From positions 5,580,001-5,644,000 of the forward strand of contig NZ_CP089312.1 of assembly GCF_021545335.1 (NCBI RefSeq): a stretch of 64,000 nucleotides of DNA, read 5' to 3'. The DNA comes from Streptomyces sp. GQFP (GTDB lineage: Bacteria > Actinomycetota > Actinomycetes > Streptomycetales > Streptomycetaceae). Shown here piece after piece: positions 33,928 through 41,849 of this stretch. The notes beneath the pieces are model-generated. The model was not told the origin of the DNA, did not search any database, and was given only the letters and a program-made list of their open reading frames with translations. The position numbers and the translations under genes are program-made. Positions within the stretch are counted from its first letter, which is position 1. The number at the start of each line of letters is the position of its first letter.

Positions 33928-34677
33928 CTACGCGGCAGGGCTCACGCGGTGGGCGTAGACCTGCTCGATCCATCCGGCCTTGAATGCGGCGAGGTCGTCG
34001 CGGAAGACGGCCATCGAGGCACCGTAGGGCGCCACGACCCCACCGGTCTGGTCGGGTACGGACTGGCAGCCGTGCACGAGCCGTCCGCCGAGGGCGGCGT
34101 GGGCCTTGATGGACTCGATGCGGGGGTGTTCGTTGAACCAGCCGCCGTGGTAGACCTCGTCGAGCATGCCGCCCGTCTCGTCGGCCAGGTCGAAGACGAC
34201 GGAGGTGGCGGCGGGGAAGAACCAGCACGGGCCGACGTTGGAGATACGCCCGTCCAGTTCCACCTTGTTGAGCGCCATCAGCGTGGCCGCCTGGCGCAGC
34301 ATCCGCAGGTGGTCGGCGGTGATCTGCGGCAGGCCGAGGCCGACGAGGTGCTCGTCGCGGAAGAGGTAGGCGTATACCTCGTAGGCGGTGGCGAGGACGC
34401 GGGCGGCGTCCGAGGTGGACTTGGTGTGGGTCTTGATGAACTCCAGCGCGAGTTGCTCGACCGCGCTCTCGGTGGTCTCCTCCACGTCCAGGAGCTGGGA
34501 CCTGACCAGCTCCCAGTCGGCGACGAGCCAGGTGTTGGACTCGAAGCGGAAGAAGTACTGGGCCGGGTCGATGGTGATGCGCCGGCCGTCGACCTGGATG
34601 CCGGGCAGGCGGCTCCAGCGCTCGTCGAACGCCTCGGGCAGTACGGCCGTGATGGCCGCGGTGTGGATGGTGGTCAC
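33928..34677 (-). CDS. Protein of unknown family, first gene of the island operon
   Basis: 249 aa from GTG 34677 (MTTIHTAAITAVLPEAF), which has GGAGA 4 bases upstream. I recognise no family. It has no signal or membrane segment. Features worth noting: ITIDPAQYFFRFESNTWLVADW early, a helical middle (ESAVEQLALEFIKTHT), and a conserved-looking NKVELDGRISNVGPCWFFPAAT then YHGGWFNEHPRIESI. As the promoter-proximal gene it may define the system. Divergent from the TPR/HTH regulator. Confidence 0.6.
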   Translation of the reverse strand: MTTIHTAAITAVLPEAFDERWSRLPGIQVDGRRITIDPAQYFFRFESNTWLVADWELVRSQLLDVEETTESAVEQLALEFIKTHTKSTSDAARVLATAYEVYAYLFRDEHLVGLGLPQITADHLRMLRQAATLMALNKVELDGRISNVGPCWFFPAATSVVFDLADETGGMLDEVYHGGWFNEHPRIESIKAHAALGGRLVHGCQSVPDQTGGVVAPYGASMAVFRDDLAAFKAGWIEQVYAHRVSPAA

Positions 34678-34903
34678 CGTGTCTCCGTCTCTGATCGGCC
34701 GGGATCGGGCACAGGAATGCCCGAACCCGGTGTAGGCGTACGGAACTTCAGGGGCCGCCCGGCCGAAGGGGGGAGCCTGGTCACGGTGTCGGACCGGGGG
34801 CCGGGCGGCTGATGATTAGTGAACACTCCGTCACGCACAGTGGGTACGGTGAGAGGCAGTCGAAGCGGTATACGCGGTTTACAGCCCCGGATGGGAGGCG
34901 AGC

Positions 34904-36259
34904 GTGGCAGCACAGAAGGCCTCCAACTCCCGCCTGCGCGGCACCATCGAGGCAACCGGCTGCACGTACGAAGCCCTGGCAAAGGACGTCCGGCGTATCG
35001 CGGCCGAGAACGGCGAGATCCTCCAGACCAACAAGTCGGCCGTCTCCCACTGGGCCAACGGCACCCGCCAGCCCACCGGCCGGACCGGCCAGTACCTTGC
35101 CGAAGCACTTTCCCGCCGCACGGGCCGCATCATCACCCAGACCGAGATCGGCCTACGCGCGCCGGACGCTGAGGAGTCAGCCGAAGGGGATCCCGTCGTA
35201 GCTGCAACTGACCTCGGCCGGGCCGATGTTGAGCGTCGCCGCTTCCTCGCGGTGGCCGCCTTCACCACGGCCGGCGTCGCCATGCCGCTTGCCCACGACC
35301 ACGAGGCCACCGCCCGCATGCTCCGCGCCCGCACCGGCACGTCCGCGGTCGGAACGGACGACGTGGACGTCGTACGGCAGATCACTGCGGCGTTCAGCGC
35401 GGCAGACGAACGCCTCGGCGGAGGGCACGGACTGACCACGGTCACCGCATACCTCGCCGACACCGCCGCCCCCATGCTTAGAGGCCGCTTCCCGAACGAA
35501 GCCTTACGCCGTGGAGCCTTCGGCGCCGTGGCCGAACTCGCCTACCTGGCAGGCTGGAAGCACCACGACCTCGGCCACGAAGGCGCCGCCCAGCGCTACT
35601 ACCAGGTCGGCTACCAACTCGCCTGCGAAGCCGACCCGCACGGCCACGCCGCCTGGATGATGCGCGCCCTCGCCCACCAGGCCCTCAGCCTCAAACAGCC
35701 CCACCACTGCGTCGACCTCGTCGAAGGCGCCCTACGGCGGGGCCTGGGCCACGTCGACGGCCAGACCGAAGCCCTCCTCCACATCACCCATGCCCGCGCC
35801 TACGCTGCCACCGGCGAGAAGCCCGCAGCGGCCCGCGCCCTGCTCGCAGCCGAGAACGCCCTCCTACGCGACGACGACCCCCAGCCCAGCTACTCCCGCG
35901 TCAGCGGCCCTGCCGCCGGCACCGTGGCCAGCCACACCGCGCGCACGCTCACCGACCTCGCCGATCACGTCGGCACCGAGCAACAGCACCGCGATGCCCT
36001 GATCCGCTGGGATCGCGAGAAGTACAAGCGCGTGCACGCCCTGACGTATGCCGATCTCGGCGACAGCCTTGCCGCTCAGGCCCGCGCTGACGAGGCTGTC
36101 GCTGCTTGGTCCCAGGCCCTGACCCTCATGGAGGGCATGACCTCCGACCGCACCCGCAAGGCCATCACCTCGCTCCGATCAACGGTCGCCGTCTACCAGC
36201 GCCGCAAGGTGCGGGGAGCCTCCGAACTCGCCCGCCGCGCACGGGAAGCGCTGGCTTAG
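34904..36259 (+). CDS. HTH/TPR-repeat transcriptional regulator
   Basis: 451 aa from GTG 34904 with GGGAGG upstream. N-terminal helix-turn-helix (about 5-70; KSAVSHWANGTRQPTGRTGQYLAEALS) of the kind used by streptomycete XRE/TPR regulators, then a short hydrophobic segment (RRRFLAVAAFTTAGVAM, about 109-125, probably buried and not a Tat signal), then helical TPR-like repeats to the end (ALAHQALSLKQPHHCVDLVEGAL, ARAYAATGEKPAAARALLAAENAL). Such proteins sense peptides or proteins through the TPRs. It faces the four-gene operon across a 226-base spacer and is followed by the Nudix gene. Confidence 0.8.
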   Translation: MAAQKASNSRLRGTIEATGCTYEALAKDVRRIAAENGEILQTNKSAVSHWANGTRQPTGRTGQYLAEALSRRTGRIITQTEIGLRAPDAEESAEGDPVVAATDLGRADVERRRFLAVAAFTTAGVAMPLAHDHEATARMLRARTGTSAVGTDDVDVVRQITAAFSAADERLGGGHGLTTVTAYLADTAAPMLRGRFPNEALRRGAFGAVAELAYLAGWKHHDLGHEGAAQRYYQVGYQLACEADPHGHAAWMMRALAHQALSLKQPHHCVDLVEGALRRGLGHVDGQTEALLHITHARAYAATGEKPAAARALLAAENALLRDDDPQPSYSRVSGPAAGTVASHTARTLTDLADHVGTEQQHRDALIRWDREKYKRVHALTYADLGDSLAAQARADEAVAAWSQALTLMEGMTSDRTRKAITSLRSTVAVYQRRKVRGASELARRAREALA

Positions 36260-36295
36260 GCTGACAACCAACCGGCCGATGAAGGGACACCAGCC

Positions 36296-36796
36296 GTGGC
36301 TCAGCGGACAACCGACGACCAGCCCAAAGCCCTACCGCCCGCCCTCGAATCCATGACCCTGCTGGTCGCCGCCGTCATCGTCCACGATCAGGCCACCAAC
36401 CGCGTCGTTCTCCTCCAGCGCAGCAAGAACGCCAAGTTCGCCCAGGGCATGTGGGATCTTCCCGTTGGCAAGAGCGAACCCGGCGAGCCTGTCACCGAGA
36501 CTGCGGTGCGGGAGCTGTACGAGGAGACCGGCCTGACGGTGAAACCGGGGTCCCTGAAGGTTGCTCACATCATTCACGGCGCCTGGGGCGTCGAAGCCCC
36601 CAACGGCTTCCTCACCGTCGTCTTCGCTGCCCACGAATGGACCGGCGAACCCGAAAACCGTGAACCCCACAAGCACGCTCAGGTCTGCTGGGTTGACGCT
36701 GACACCATTCCCGAAAACTTCGTAGACACTACCGCCAGTGCTCTCCGCGACTACCTGACGGACGGCCCTCAGGTCTCGCTTGACGGTTGGCGCTAA
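36296..36796 (+). CDS. Nudix hydrolase
   Basis: 166 aa. The Nudix box is complete: G-KSEPG-E-PVTETAV-REL-Y-EE-T-G-L, matching GX5EX7REUXEEXGU. Members hydrolyse nucleoside diphosphates linked to another moiety (dNTPs, ADP-ribose, NADH, cap structures). GTG 36296 is 36 bases after the regulator with GAAGGGA 8 bases upstream, so both are probably one transcript. Next to HAD and methyltransferase genes it suggests a nucleotide-handling module. Confidence 0.85.
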   Translation: MAQRTTDDQPKALPPALESMTLLVAAVIVHDQATNRVVLLQRSKNAKFAQGMWDLPVGKSEPGEPVTETAVRELYEETGLTVKPGSLKVAHIIHGAWGVEAPNGFLTVVFAAHEWTGEPENREPHKHAQVCWVDADTIPENFVDTTASALRDYLTDGPQVSLDGWR

Positions 36797-37121
36797 CACC
36801 ACCTTCTACTGGCCGCATGACGTCAGAGGGCCTGTGGATAGTGTTGTGCCGAGTCCATGCCTGAAGGAGCGCCGCTGAATGTCGGACCTGCTTGTCGCTG
36901 CGGCAATGTCGGAAGCGGTGGAGAACATCTCAACTGTACGGCCTCTCGGATCGCGGGGTTCCCGCAACGAGGTGGCAGACAGTGGCGCCAGTGAGTTGAC
37001 GCCCACAGCTGCGGCAGTACTGGCTGCCATTCGCCTGGTGGAAGGCCCGAGCTTCTGCCGTCGGCCTCGCCGGTCGTTGGCTGGACGTTGAGGATGCCTT
37101 GCAGGCAACCCACCAGCTGAG
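36797..37121 (+). other. Spacer with a doubtful 70-aa ORF
   Basis: Between the Nudix gene and the restriction-enzyme remnant. An ORF at 36879-37091 has an AAGGAG site but no recognisable domain and poor codon bias, so I do not call it. The stretch may contain decayed sequence of the lost restriction-modification genes. Confidence 0.35.
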
Positions 37122-37485
37122 ATGCCAGTAGATCCCCCCTCGGCGACTCGTGGAGTTCCCTCAATCAAAATTGATGTCAAGAATGTTCTGTCTGATGTGA
37201 TAATCGCAGACATTGGCGATAATCCGGTCCGATTCTGGATTATTGAGGCTGTGGCGACAGGTGGTGTCGTGATGAACCAGCGCCGGAAGGCGCTACTCGA
37301 ATGGGCTGCGCAACAGAATATTAAGGCGCGCGTGTTCCTTCTTGACGGCCTTCGAGTCACGAAATTCGGCGCCAGCTCGAAAGCGACTCAAGGATCTTGC
37401 TACCGGGACATGGGCCTGGTTCGCCGACGAACCACACCACGAACTCGCTTGGTACAAGGTCAAGCTGGACGCTGACGATATGTGA
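37122..37485 (+). pseudogene. Truncated and frameshifted BsuBI/PstI-type restriction endonuclease
   Basis: Only the C-terminal catalytic domain remains. The first frame reads DVIIADIGDNPVRFWIIEAVATGGVV and LLEWAAQQNI, the BsuBI/PstI family hallmark (D...ExxxxxG). Near 37337-37345 the frame breaks after VFLL; the next frame continues as TAFESR, KRLKDLATGTWAWFADEP and HHELAWYKV, ending at the TGA 37485. The N-terminus and the partner methyltransferase are missing. Codon use is lower in GC than neighbours. Non-functional. Confidence 0.8.
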
Positions 37486-37635
37486 GTTACACCATGTTGT
37501 TGGCGGCCCGGCGTAGTTAACCTTGATCGAATATCCTGGGTGTTAGATGTCGGACGCATTCGAGGCTAGGTTTCCGGCCGAGGGAAATGGGATATGAGGG
37601 CATGACCTAACACCATTTGGAATGATCATGCAGGG

Positions 37636-37679
37636 ACTTGTAATGCGTAGGTCGTCGGTTCGAATCCGACGGGGGGCTC
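37636..37679 (+). repeat. attR: duplicate of the tRNA-Thr 3' half
   Basis: Repeats 31415-31458 with only 4 differences; AGGTCGTCGGTTCGAATCCG and the next two bases are identical in both. It has no 5' tRNA half, so it is not a tRNA gene; it marks the right end of the integrated element. Confidence 0.85.
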
Positions 37680-37684
37680 CAGTA

Positions 37685-38584
37685 CTACGAATTCCGCAGC
37701 CGCCGCCCGATCTCCAGCCCCGTCTCCTCCACCGGATCCCCGTCCTCGATGTTCCACAGGGCGTTCTGGAGGACCCGGGCCAGCGTCCACGCGCGTGCCC
37801 GTTCCCGGTCGAGGCTCAGTACCGCCGTCATGGCGTCGAAGCGCCAGAGGATGTCGTTGGCGTCGAAGCGGTTGTTGAGGGCTGGGTAGAGGTCGAAGCC
37901 GGGGTCTCCTGTTAGGGGTTTTGGGTCGATGGCCAGCCAGGGGGCTCGGGTGGCGGCCAGGACGTTCTCGAAGTGGAGGTCCCAGTGGAGGAGGCGGTCG
38001 CCGGGGAGCGTGGCCACTTCGCGTAGGGCTGCCGCGCAGTCCGCGATCAGGTTCCGGGATGTCCGGTCCGGGATCTGGGGGAGTGCCTGTGGTGTTCGGG
38101 CCAGCATGCGTTCCGCGATGTCGCCCAGGCGGCGGATGCCCGGTGGGGCCGGGACCGATGTGAGGTGGGACAGCAGGGTCGCGATGACCAGGGTGGCCTC
38201 GTGGGCGTCCGGGACCGTGGACAGCATTCGGGTGTGGTCCAGGCGTTCCAGGAGCATCGTGCCCGTGGTGGGGTCGTGGTTCAGGAGGCGTACCGCGTGG
38301 TTGCCGTTCCAGTGGTGGAGGGCCGGTGCCTCGCCTTCGCTCTCCTCGTCCAGGAGTTGGAGTTTGAGGGCGGCCGGGGTGTTGTCGGTGGTGACGACCG
38401 GGAGGACCAGGGCTGTTACGCCGTGCATTGAGGGGCCGTCCACGCGTAGGTTCCAGCGGTCCAGGAAGTCGGCCGTGCGGGTGGGGAGTTCGGTGATGAA
38501 GGCGCGGCCCGCCTCCCCGTTGTACTTGAGCTGTGTGGCGGCCAGTTCGGCGGGGATGTGGATGGGGGTGGGGGTGGGGGTCAC
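37685..38584 (-). CDS. APH(6)/hydroxyurea-kinase family aminoglycoside phosphotransferase-like protein
   Basis: 299 aa with full kinase motifs: LHWDLHFENVLA (HxDxxxxN) and the metal Asp in LAIDPKPLTGD. The family includes streptomycin 6-phosphotransferases and the hydroxyurea phosphotransferase, which inactivate the antibiotic by phosphorylation. The actual substrate needs testing. GTG 38584 follows a -10-like TAAAGT by a few bases with no ribosome site, so the message is probably leaderless. It starts immediately outside the integrated element. Confidence 0.8.
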   Translation of the reverse strand: MTPTPTPIHIPAELAATQLKYNGEAGRAFITELPTRTADFLDRWNLRVDGPSMHGVTALVLPVVTTDNTPAALKLQLLDEESEGEAPALHHWNGNHAVRLLNHDPTTGTMLLERLDHTRMLSTVPDAHEATLVIATLLSHLTSVPAPPGIRRLGDIAERMLARTPQALPQIPDRTSRNLIADCAAALREVATLPGDRLLHWDLHFENVLAATRAPWLAIDPKPLTGDPGFDLYPALNNRFDANDILWRFDAMTAVLSLDRERARAWTLARVLQNALWNIEDGDPVEETGLEIGRRLRNS

Positions 38585-38617
38585 CTGGCGACTTTATGTG
38601 CGTGCGTAAATTGGGGC
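38585..38617. promoter_or_regulatory. Divergent leaderless promoters
   Basis: TAAAGT on the minus strand and TAAATT (38607-38612) on the plus strand each lie about 6 bases before the starts at 38584 and 38618. The 33-base spacer thus carries both promoters. Confidence 0.45.
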
Positions 38618-39271
38618 ATGCGATTTCCGGTCCGCCCGCGCGGGGTGTGGGCTTACGTCCGTAGTGCTCCGGGCACGTATGTGTGGCTGCTCGTGCTGTT
38701 CTTCACGACTGTGGCCGTGCATCACATGTCGGCGGAGTTCCAGGAGGAGTTCCTGCGGCAGCGGTCGACCAACATCAATGAGCTGTCGGACCGTCCGGTG
38801 CGGGTGCTGATCTCCAGTGCGATGTGGATCGACGGGTGGTGGACGCCGTACGTCGTGCTGTATTCGGTGTTTCACGCGTCGGTCGAGCGGTGGCTCGGGA
38901 CTGTGCGGTGGCTGGTGGTGTGCGTGGCCTCGCATGTGCTGGCGACGCTGATCAGTCAGGGTGCGGTGTGGCGGGCGATCCGGGACGGTTCGGCGCCGGC
39001 CTCGGCGGCGGACACGATGGATTTCGGGGTGAGTTACGCGCTGGCGGGGGTGGTCGCCGTGCTGGCGTATCGGATCGCTCGGCCTTGGCGGTATGGGTAT
39101 GTGGCCGGCGTTCTTGGTGTGTGTGTAGTGCCGCTTGTCTTCTCTCGTACCTTCACCGATCTCGGGCACTTCACTGCGGCCCTTGTCGGGTTCTGCTGTT
39201 GGCCGTTGACGCGTGGGCGGGGTGGGGAGGTGTGGAATCCGGAGGAGACAGTGGGGGCTTTGAGGCGTTAG
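38618..39271 (+). CDS. Rhomboid-like membrane protein
   Basis: 217 aa with about six hydrophobic segments. A serine (DFGVSYALAG) and a histidine (DLGHFTAALVG) sit in late membrane helices as expected for a rhomboid Ser-His dyad, but the usual GxSG is GVSY, so protease activity is uncertain. TYVWLLVLFFTTVAV is the first helix. ATG 38618. The FAD oxidase gene follows 11 bases downstream, suggesting an operon. Confidence 0.65.
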   Translation: MRFPVRPRGVWAYVRSAPGTYVWLLVLFFTTVAVHHMSAEFQEEFLRQRSTNINELSDRPVRVLISSAMWIDGWWTPYVVLYSVFHASVERWLGTVRWLVVCVASHVLATLISQGAVWRAIRDGSAPASAADTMDFGVSYALAGVVAVLAYRIARPWRYGYVAGVLGVCVVPLVFSRTFTDLGHFTAALVGFCCWPLTRGRGGEVWNPEETVGALRR

Positions 39272-39282
39272 CGTCCGGCGCT

Positions 39283-40680
39283 ATGAGCAGCGGGATCGTC
39301 AATGGGCGGGTTTCCTTTTGGTACGCGGAGGACGGGCTGCCTGTTCTTCGTGCGCCTCTTGATGGGGATGCGGCGGCTGACGTCGTCATCGTCGGGGGTG
39401 GCTATACCGGGTTGTGGACGGCCTACTACCTCAAGAAGGCCGCGCCTTTTCTTCGGATCGTCGTTCTGGAGAAGGAGTTCTGTGGGTACGGGGCTTCCGG
39501 GCGCAACGGGGGCTGGCTGTACAACGGGGTCGCGGGGAGGGACCGGTACGCGCGCGTGCACGGTCATGAGGCCGCCGTACGGCTGCAGCGGGCCATGAAC
39601 GACACCGTTGGGGAAGTGGTGCGGGTCGTGGGGGAGGAGGGGTTCGACGCCGGCATTCATCAGGGGGGTGTGCTGGAAGTCGCTTACACGTCCGCTCAGT
39701 TGGCTCGGTTGAGGGACTTCCATGACGTGGAGGTGTCGTACGGGGAGGGCGACCGTGAGTTGTACGGCGCCGAGGCGACCGCCGAGCGGGTGCGGGTGGC
39801 CGGTGCTCTCGGGTCGTCGTGGACGCCGCACGGGGCGCGGGTGCATCCGGTGAAGCTGGTCAAAGGGCTCGCGGCGGCTGTTGAGGGGTTGGGTGTTGTC
39901 GTCTGCGAACGGACGCCTGTTACGGAGATCAGGGCGAAGCATGCGGTCACGCCGTACGGGACGGTTCGTGCGCCCTATGTGCTGCGCTGTACGGAGGGGT
40001 TCACGGCCTCGCTCAAGGGGCAGCGGCGGACCTGGCTGCCGATGAACTCGTCGATGATCGCGACCGAGCCGTTGACGGACGCCCAGTGGGACGAGATCGG
40101 CTGGGCGGGGCGGGAGGCGCTGGGCGACATGGCGCACGCGTACATGTACGCGCAGCGGACGGAGGACGGGCGGATCGCGTTGGGCGGGCGCGGGGTGCCG
40201 TACCGGTTCGGGTCGCGGACGGACAACGACGGGCGTACGCAGGTGGCGACGGTCGAGGCGTTGCGGGGGATTCTCGTGCGGCTCTTTCCCGTGCTGCGTG
40301 ATGTGCGGGTCGCGCATGCCTGGTCGGGAGTGCTGGGGGTGCCGCGCGACTGGTGTGCCTCGGTGACGCTGGACCGGTCGACCGGGCTCGGGTGGGCGGG
40401 GGGTTACGTCGGTTCGGGCGTCGCCACCGCCAATCTCGCGGCGCGGACGCTGCGGGATCTGGTGCGGCTGGACTCGGGGCAGGCGGGGCGTACCGGGCTG
40501 ACCGGTCTGCCGTGGGTGGGGCACCGGGTGCGGAAGTGGGAGCCGGAGCCGTTGCGGTGGGTGGGGGTGCGGGGGATGTACGCGACCTATCGTGCCGCGG
40601 ATCGGAGGGAGTCTGCCGGGGGTGGGGAGCGGTCTTCGAGGCTGGCGCGGGTGGCGGATCGGGTGGCTGGGCGGCACTGA
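39283..40680 (+). CDS. FAD-dependent oxidoreductase (DAO family)
   Basis: 465 aa. DVVIVGGGYTGLWTAYYLKK is the dinucleotide-binding GxGxxG motif near residue 30, followed by VVLEKEFCGYGASGRNGG, where the GASGRNGG loop is typical of glycine/D-amino-acid oxidase-type (DAO) enzymes. The C-terminal half has DGRIALGGRG and GYVGSGVATANLAARTL. The substrate is likely an amine (gamma-glutamyl-amine or similar), not provable here. The start ATG 39283 has a weak ribosome site but is closely spaced to the upstream gene. Confidence 0.85.
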   Translation: MSSGIVNGRVSFWYAEDGLPVLRAPLDGDAAADVVIVGGGYTGLWTAYYLKKAAPFLRIVVLEKEFCGYGASGRNGGWLYNGVAGRDRYARVHGHEAAVRLQRAMNDTVGEVVRVVGEEGFDAGIHQGGVLEVAYTSAQLARLRDFHDVEVSYGEGDRELYGAEATAERVRVAGALGSSWTPHGARVHPVKLVKGLAAAVEGLGVVVCERTPVTEIRAKHAVTPYGTVRAPYVLRCTEGFTASLKGQRRTWLPMNSSMIATEPLTDAQWDEIGWAGREALGDMAHAYMYAQRTEDGRIALGGRGVPYRFGSRTDNDGRTQVATVEALRGILVRLFPVLRDVRVAHAWSGVLGVPRDWCASVTLDRSTGLGWAGGYVGSGVATANLAARTLRDLVRLDSGQAGRTGLTGLPWVGHRVRKWEPEPLRWVGVRGMYATYRAADRRESAGGGERSSRLARVADRVAGRH

Positions 40681-40730
40681 GTCCCCTGCGGGGGCGGTTG
40701 CTGGGTGCTGGGTTGGTGCGGCGCCGTCGT

Positions 40731-40768
40731 GGCTGGTCGCGCAGTTCCTCGCGCTCCTATTGGGGCGC
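40731..40768 (+). repeat. Short terminator-like repeat family 2 (copy 2, diverged)
   Basis: GGCTGGTCGCGCAGTTCCTC at 40731 then GCGCTCCTATTGGGGCGC. It differs from the other copies at several bases. It lies after the DAO gene stop. Confidence 0.75.
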
Positions 40769-40800
40769 TTCTCGGCCGGGGTGGCTCCCCCCACCGTGAG

Positions 40801-41781
40801 TCACGGCTCAAGCACCACCTTGCCCGTCGTGCCGCGGTTTTCGAGGGCTCGGTGGGCGGTGGCCGCCTCCGCGAGGGGGAAGCGGTGTACGGACGGGGTC
40901 AGGTGGCCGGTGGCTGCTTCGGTGAGGGCGCGGAGTTCGAGGGTGCGTAGGGGGTCGGGGCCGCCGGCCCTGCTCAGCATCGCCGGGCCGAGGACCTGTT
41001 CGGAGACGCCCTCGACGAGGTAGGGGGTGCCGTCGTGGAGGCCCTCGCCCGACCAGCCGAAGACCAGGTGCTGTCCGGTGGGGGAGAGGAGGGACGTCGC
41101 CTCGCGGGCGATCTCGCCGCCGACCCCGTCGAAGACGACGGTGGCGGGCCGTCCGCCGAGATACGCGCGGACCTTCTCCGGCCACGCGGGGTCCGTGTAG
41201 TCGACGGCGAGGTCGGCGCCGTTCGCCTCGACGAGGGCCGTCTTCGCGGGGCCGCCCGCAAGGCCGATCACGGTGGCGCCTGTGTGCCGGGCGTACTGCA
41301 CGAGCAGGGTGCCGATGCCACCGGCGGCGGCCGGCACGACGGCCACGGAGTCGGGGCCGAGGTCGGTGAACTGCAGGATCCCCATCGCCGTACGCCCGGT
41401 GCCGATCATCGCGACGGCCTGGGCGAAGTCGAGGCCGGCCGGGATCTCGTGCAGGCGTTCCATGTCGGTGACGGCGAGTTCGGCGTAGCCGCCGGGCTGG
41501 AAGCCGAGGTGGGCGACGACGCGCTTGCCGCGCCACAGCTCCGGGGTGCCTTCGCCGAGGGCGTCGACGGTGCCGGCGACCTCGCGGCCGGGGATGGTCG
41601 GCAGGGGGGTCGGCTCCGGTGCCGGGCCTTGCATGCCCTCGCGGAGGGCGGTGTCCAGGAGGTGTACGCCGGCTGCGGCGACGGCGATACGGACCTGGCC
41701 GGGGCCGGGGGTCGGGTCGTCCACCTGTTCGTAGGTGAGGTTTTCGGCGGGGCCGAAGGTGTGCAGGCGGATGGCGTGCAT
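40801..41781 (-). CDS. NADPH:quinone oxidoreductase-like zinc-free dehydrogenase
   Basis: 326 aa, MDR superfamily. N-terminal GroES-like domain (MHAIRLHTFGPAENLTYEQV, IPGREVAGTVDALG), then a Rossmann domain (VVPAAAGGIGTLLVQYA) and the LTPSVHRFPLAEAATAH end. The zinc-binding residues of alcohol dehydrogenases are absent, as in quinone reductases. ATG 41781 has GGGGGA upstream. The neighbour on the same strand is an FAD-dependent protein; whether the two cooperate is unknown. Confidence 0.85.
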   Translation of the reverse strand: MHAIRLHTFGPAENLTYEQVDDPTPGPGQVRIAVAAAGVHLLDTALREGMQGPAPEPTPLPTIPGREVAGTVDALGEGTPELWRGKRVVAHLGFQPGGYAELAVTDMERLHEIPAGLDFAQAVAMIGTGRTAMGILQFTDLGPDSVAVVPAAAGGIGTLLVQYARHTGATVIGLAGGPAKTALVEANGADLAVDYTDPAWPEKVRAYLGGRPATVVFDGVGGEIAREATSLLSPTGQHLVFGWSGEGLHDGTPYLVEGVSEQVLGPAMLSRAGGPDPLRTLELRALTEAATGHLTPSVHRFPLAEAATAHRALENRGTTGKVVLEP

Positions 41782-41849
41782 GGGGTCCCCCAGGGTGCGT
41801 GTGGGTGTGGCTCTCGTTGTGGTGTCGCAGGAGTCCCCACTCTTCAACC

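Larger units (their letters stand above)
31415..37679. mobile_element. Integrated genetic element bounded by a tRNA-Thr duplication, integrase missing
   Basis: Bounded by direct repeats of the tRNA 3' half (31415-31458 and 37636-37679, 40 of 44 bases alike, with a 22-base identical block). Cargo: HAD-type protein, methyltransferase, degenerate kinase, a protein of unknown family, TPR/HTH regulator, Nudix hydrolase and a broken BsuBI/PstI-type restriction enzyme. No integrase, excisionase or replication gene is present, so it is a fixed remnant. The right 900 bases have lower GC than the chromosome, a sign of recent foreign origin. Confidence 0.75.

Noticed and set aside
35222-35290. A twin-arginine signal in the TPR/HTH regulator (RRRFLAVAAF)
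   Set aside because: It lies about 110 residues into a DNA-binding protein, after the HTH domain; an export signal must be near the N-terminus.
36879-37091. A 70-aa ORF with a ribosome site in the island
   Set aside because: No recognisable domain, poor codon bias and it ends in sequence next to a broken restriction gene; I could not support it as a gene.
37621-37680. A second tRNA-Thr gene
   Set aside because: Only the 3' half is present; the acceptor 5' strand and D arm are missing and the anticodon stem does not pair, so it is an att copy.
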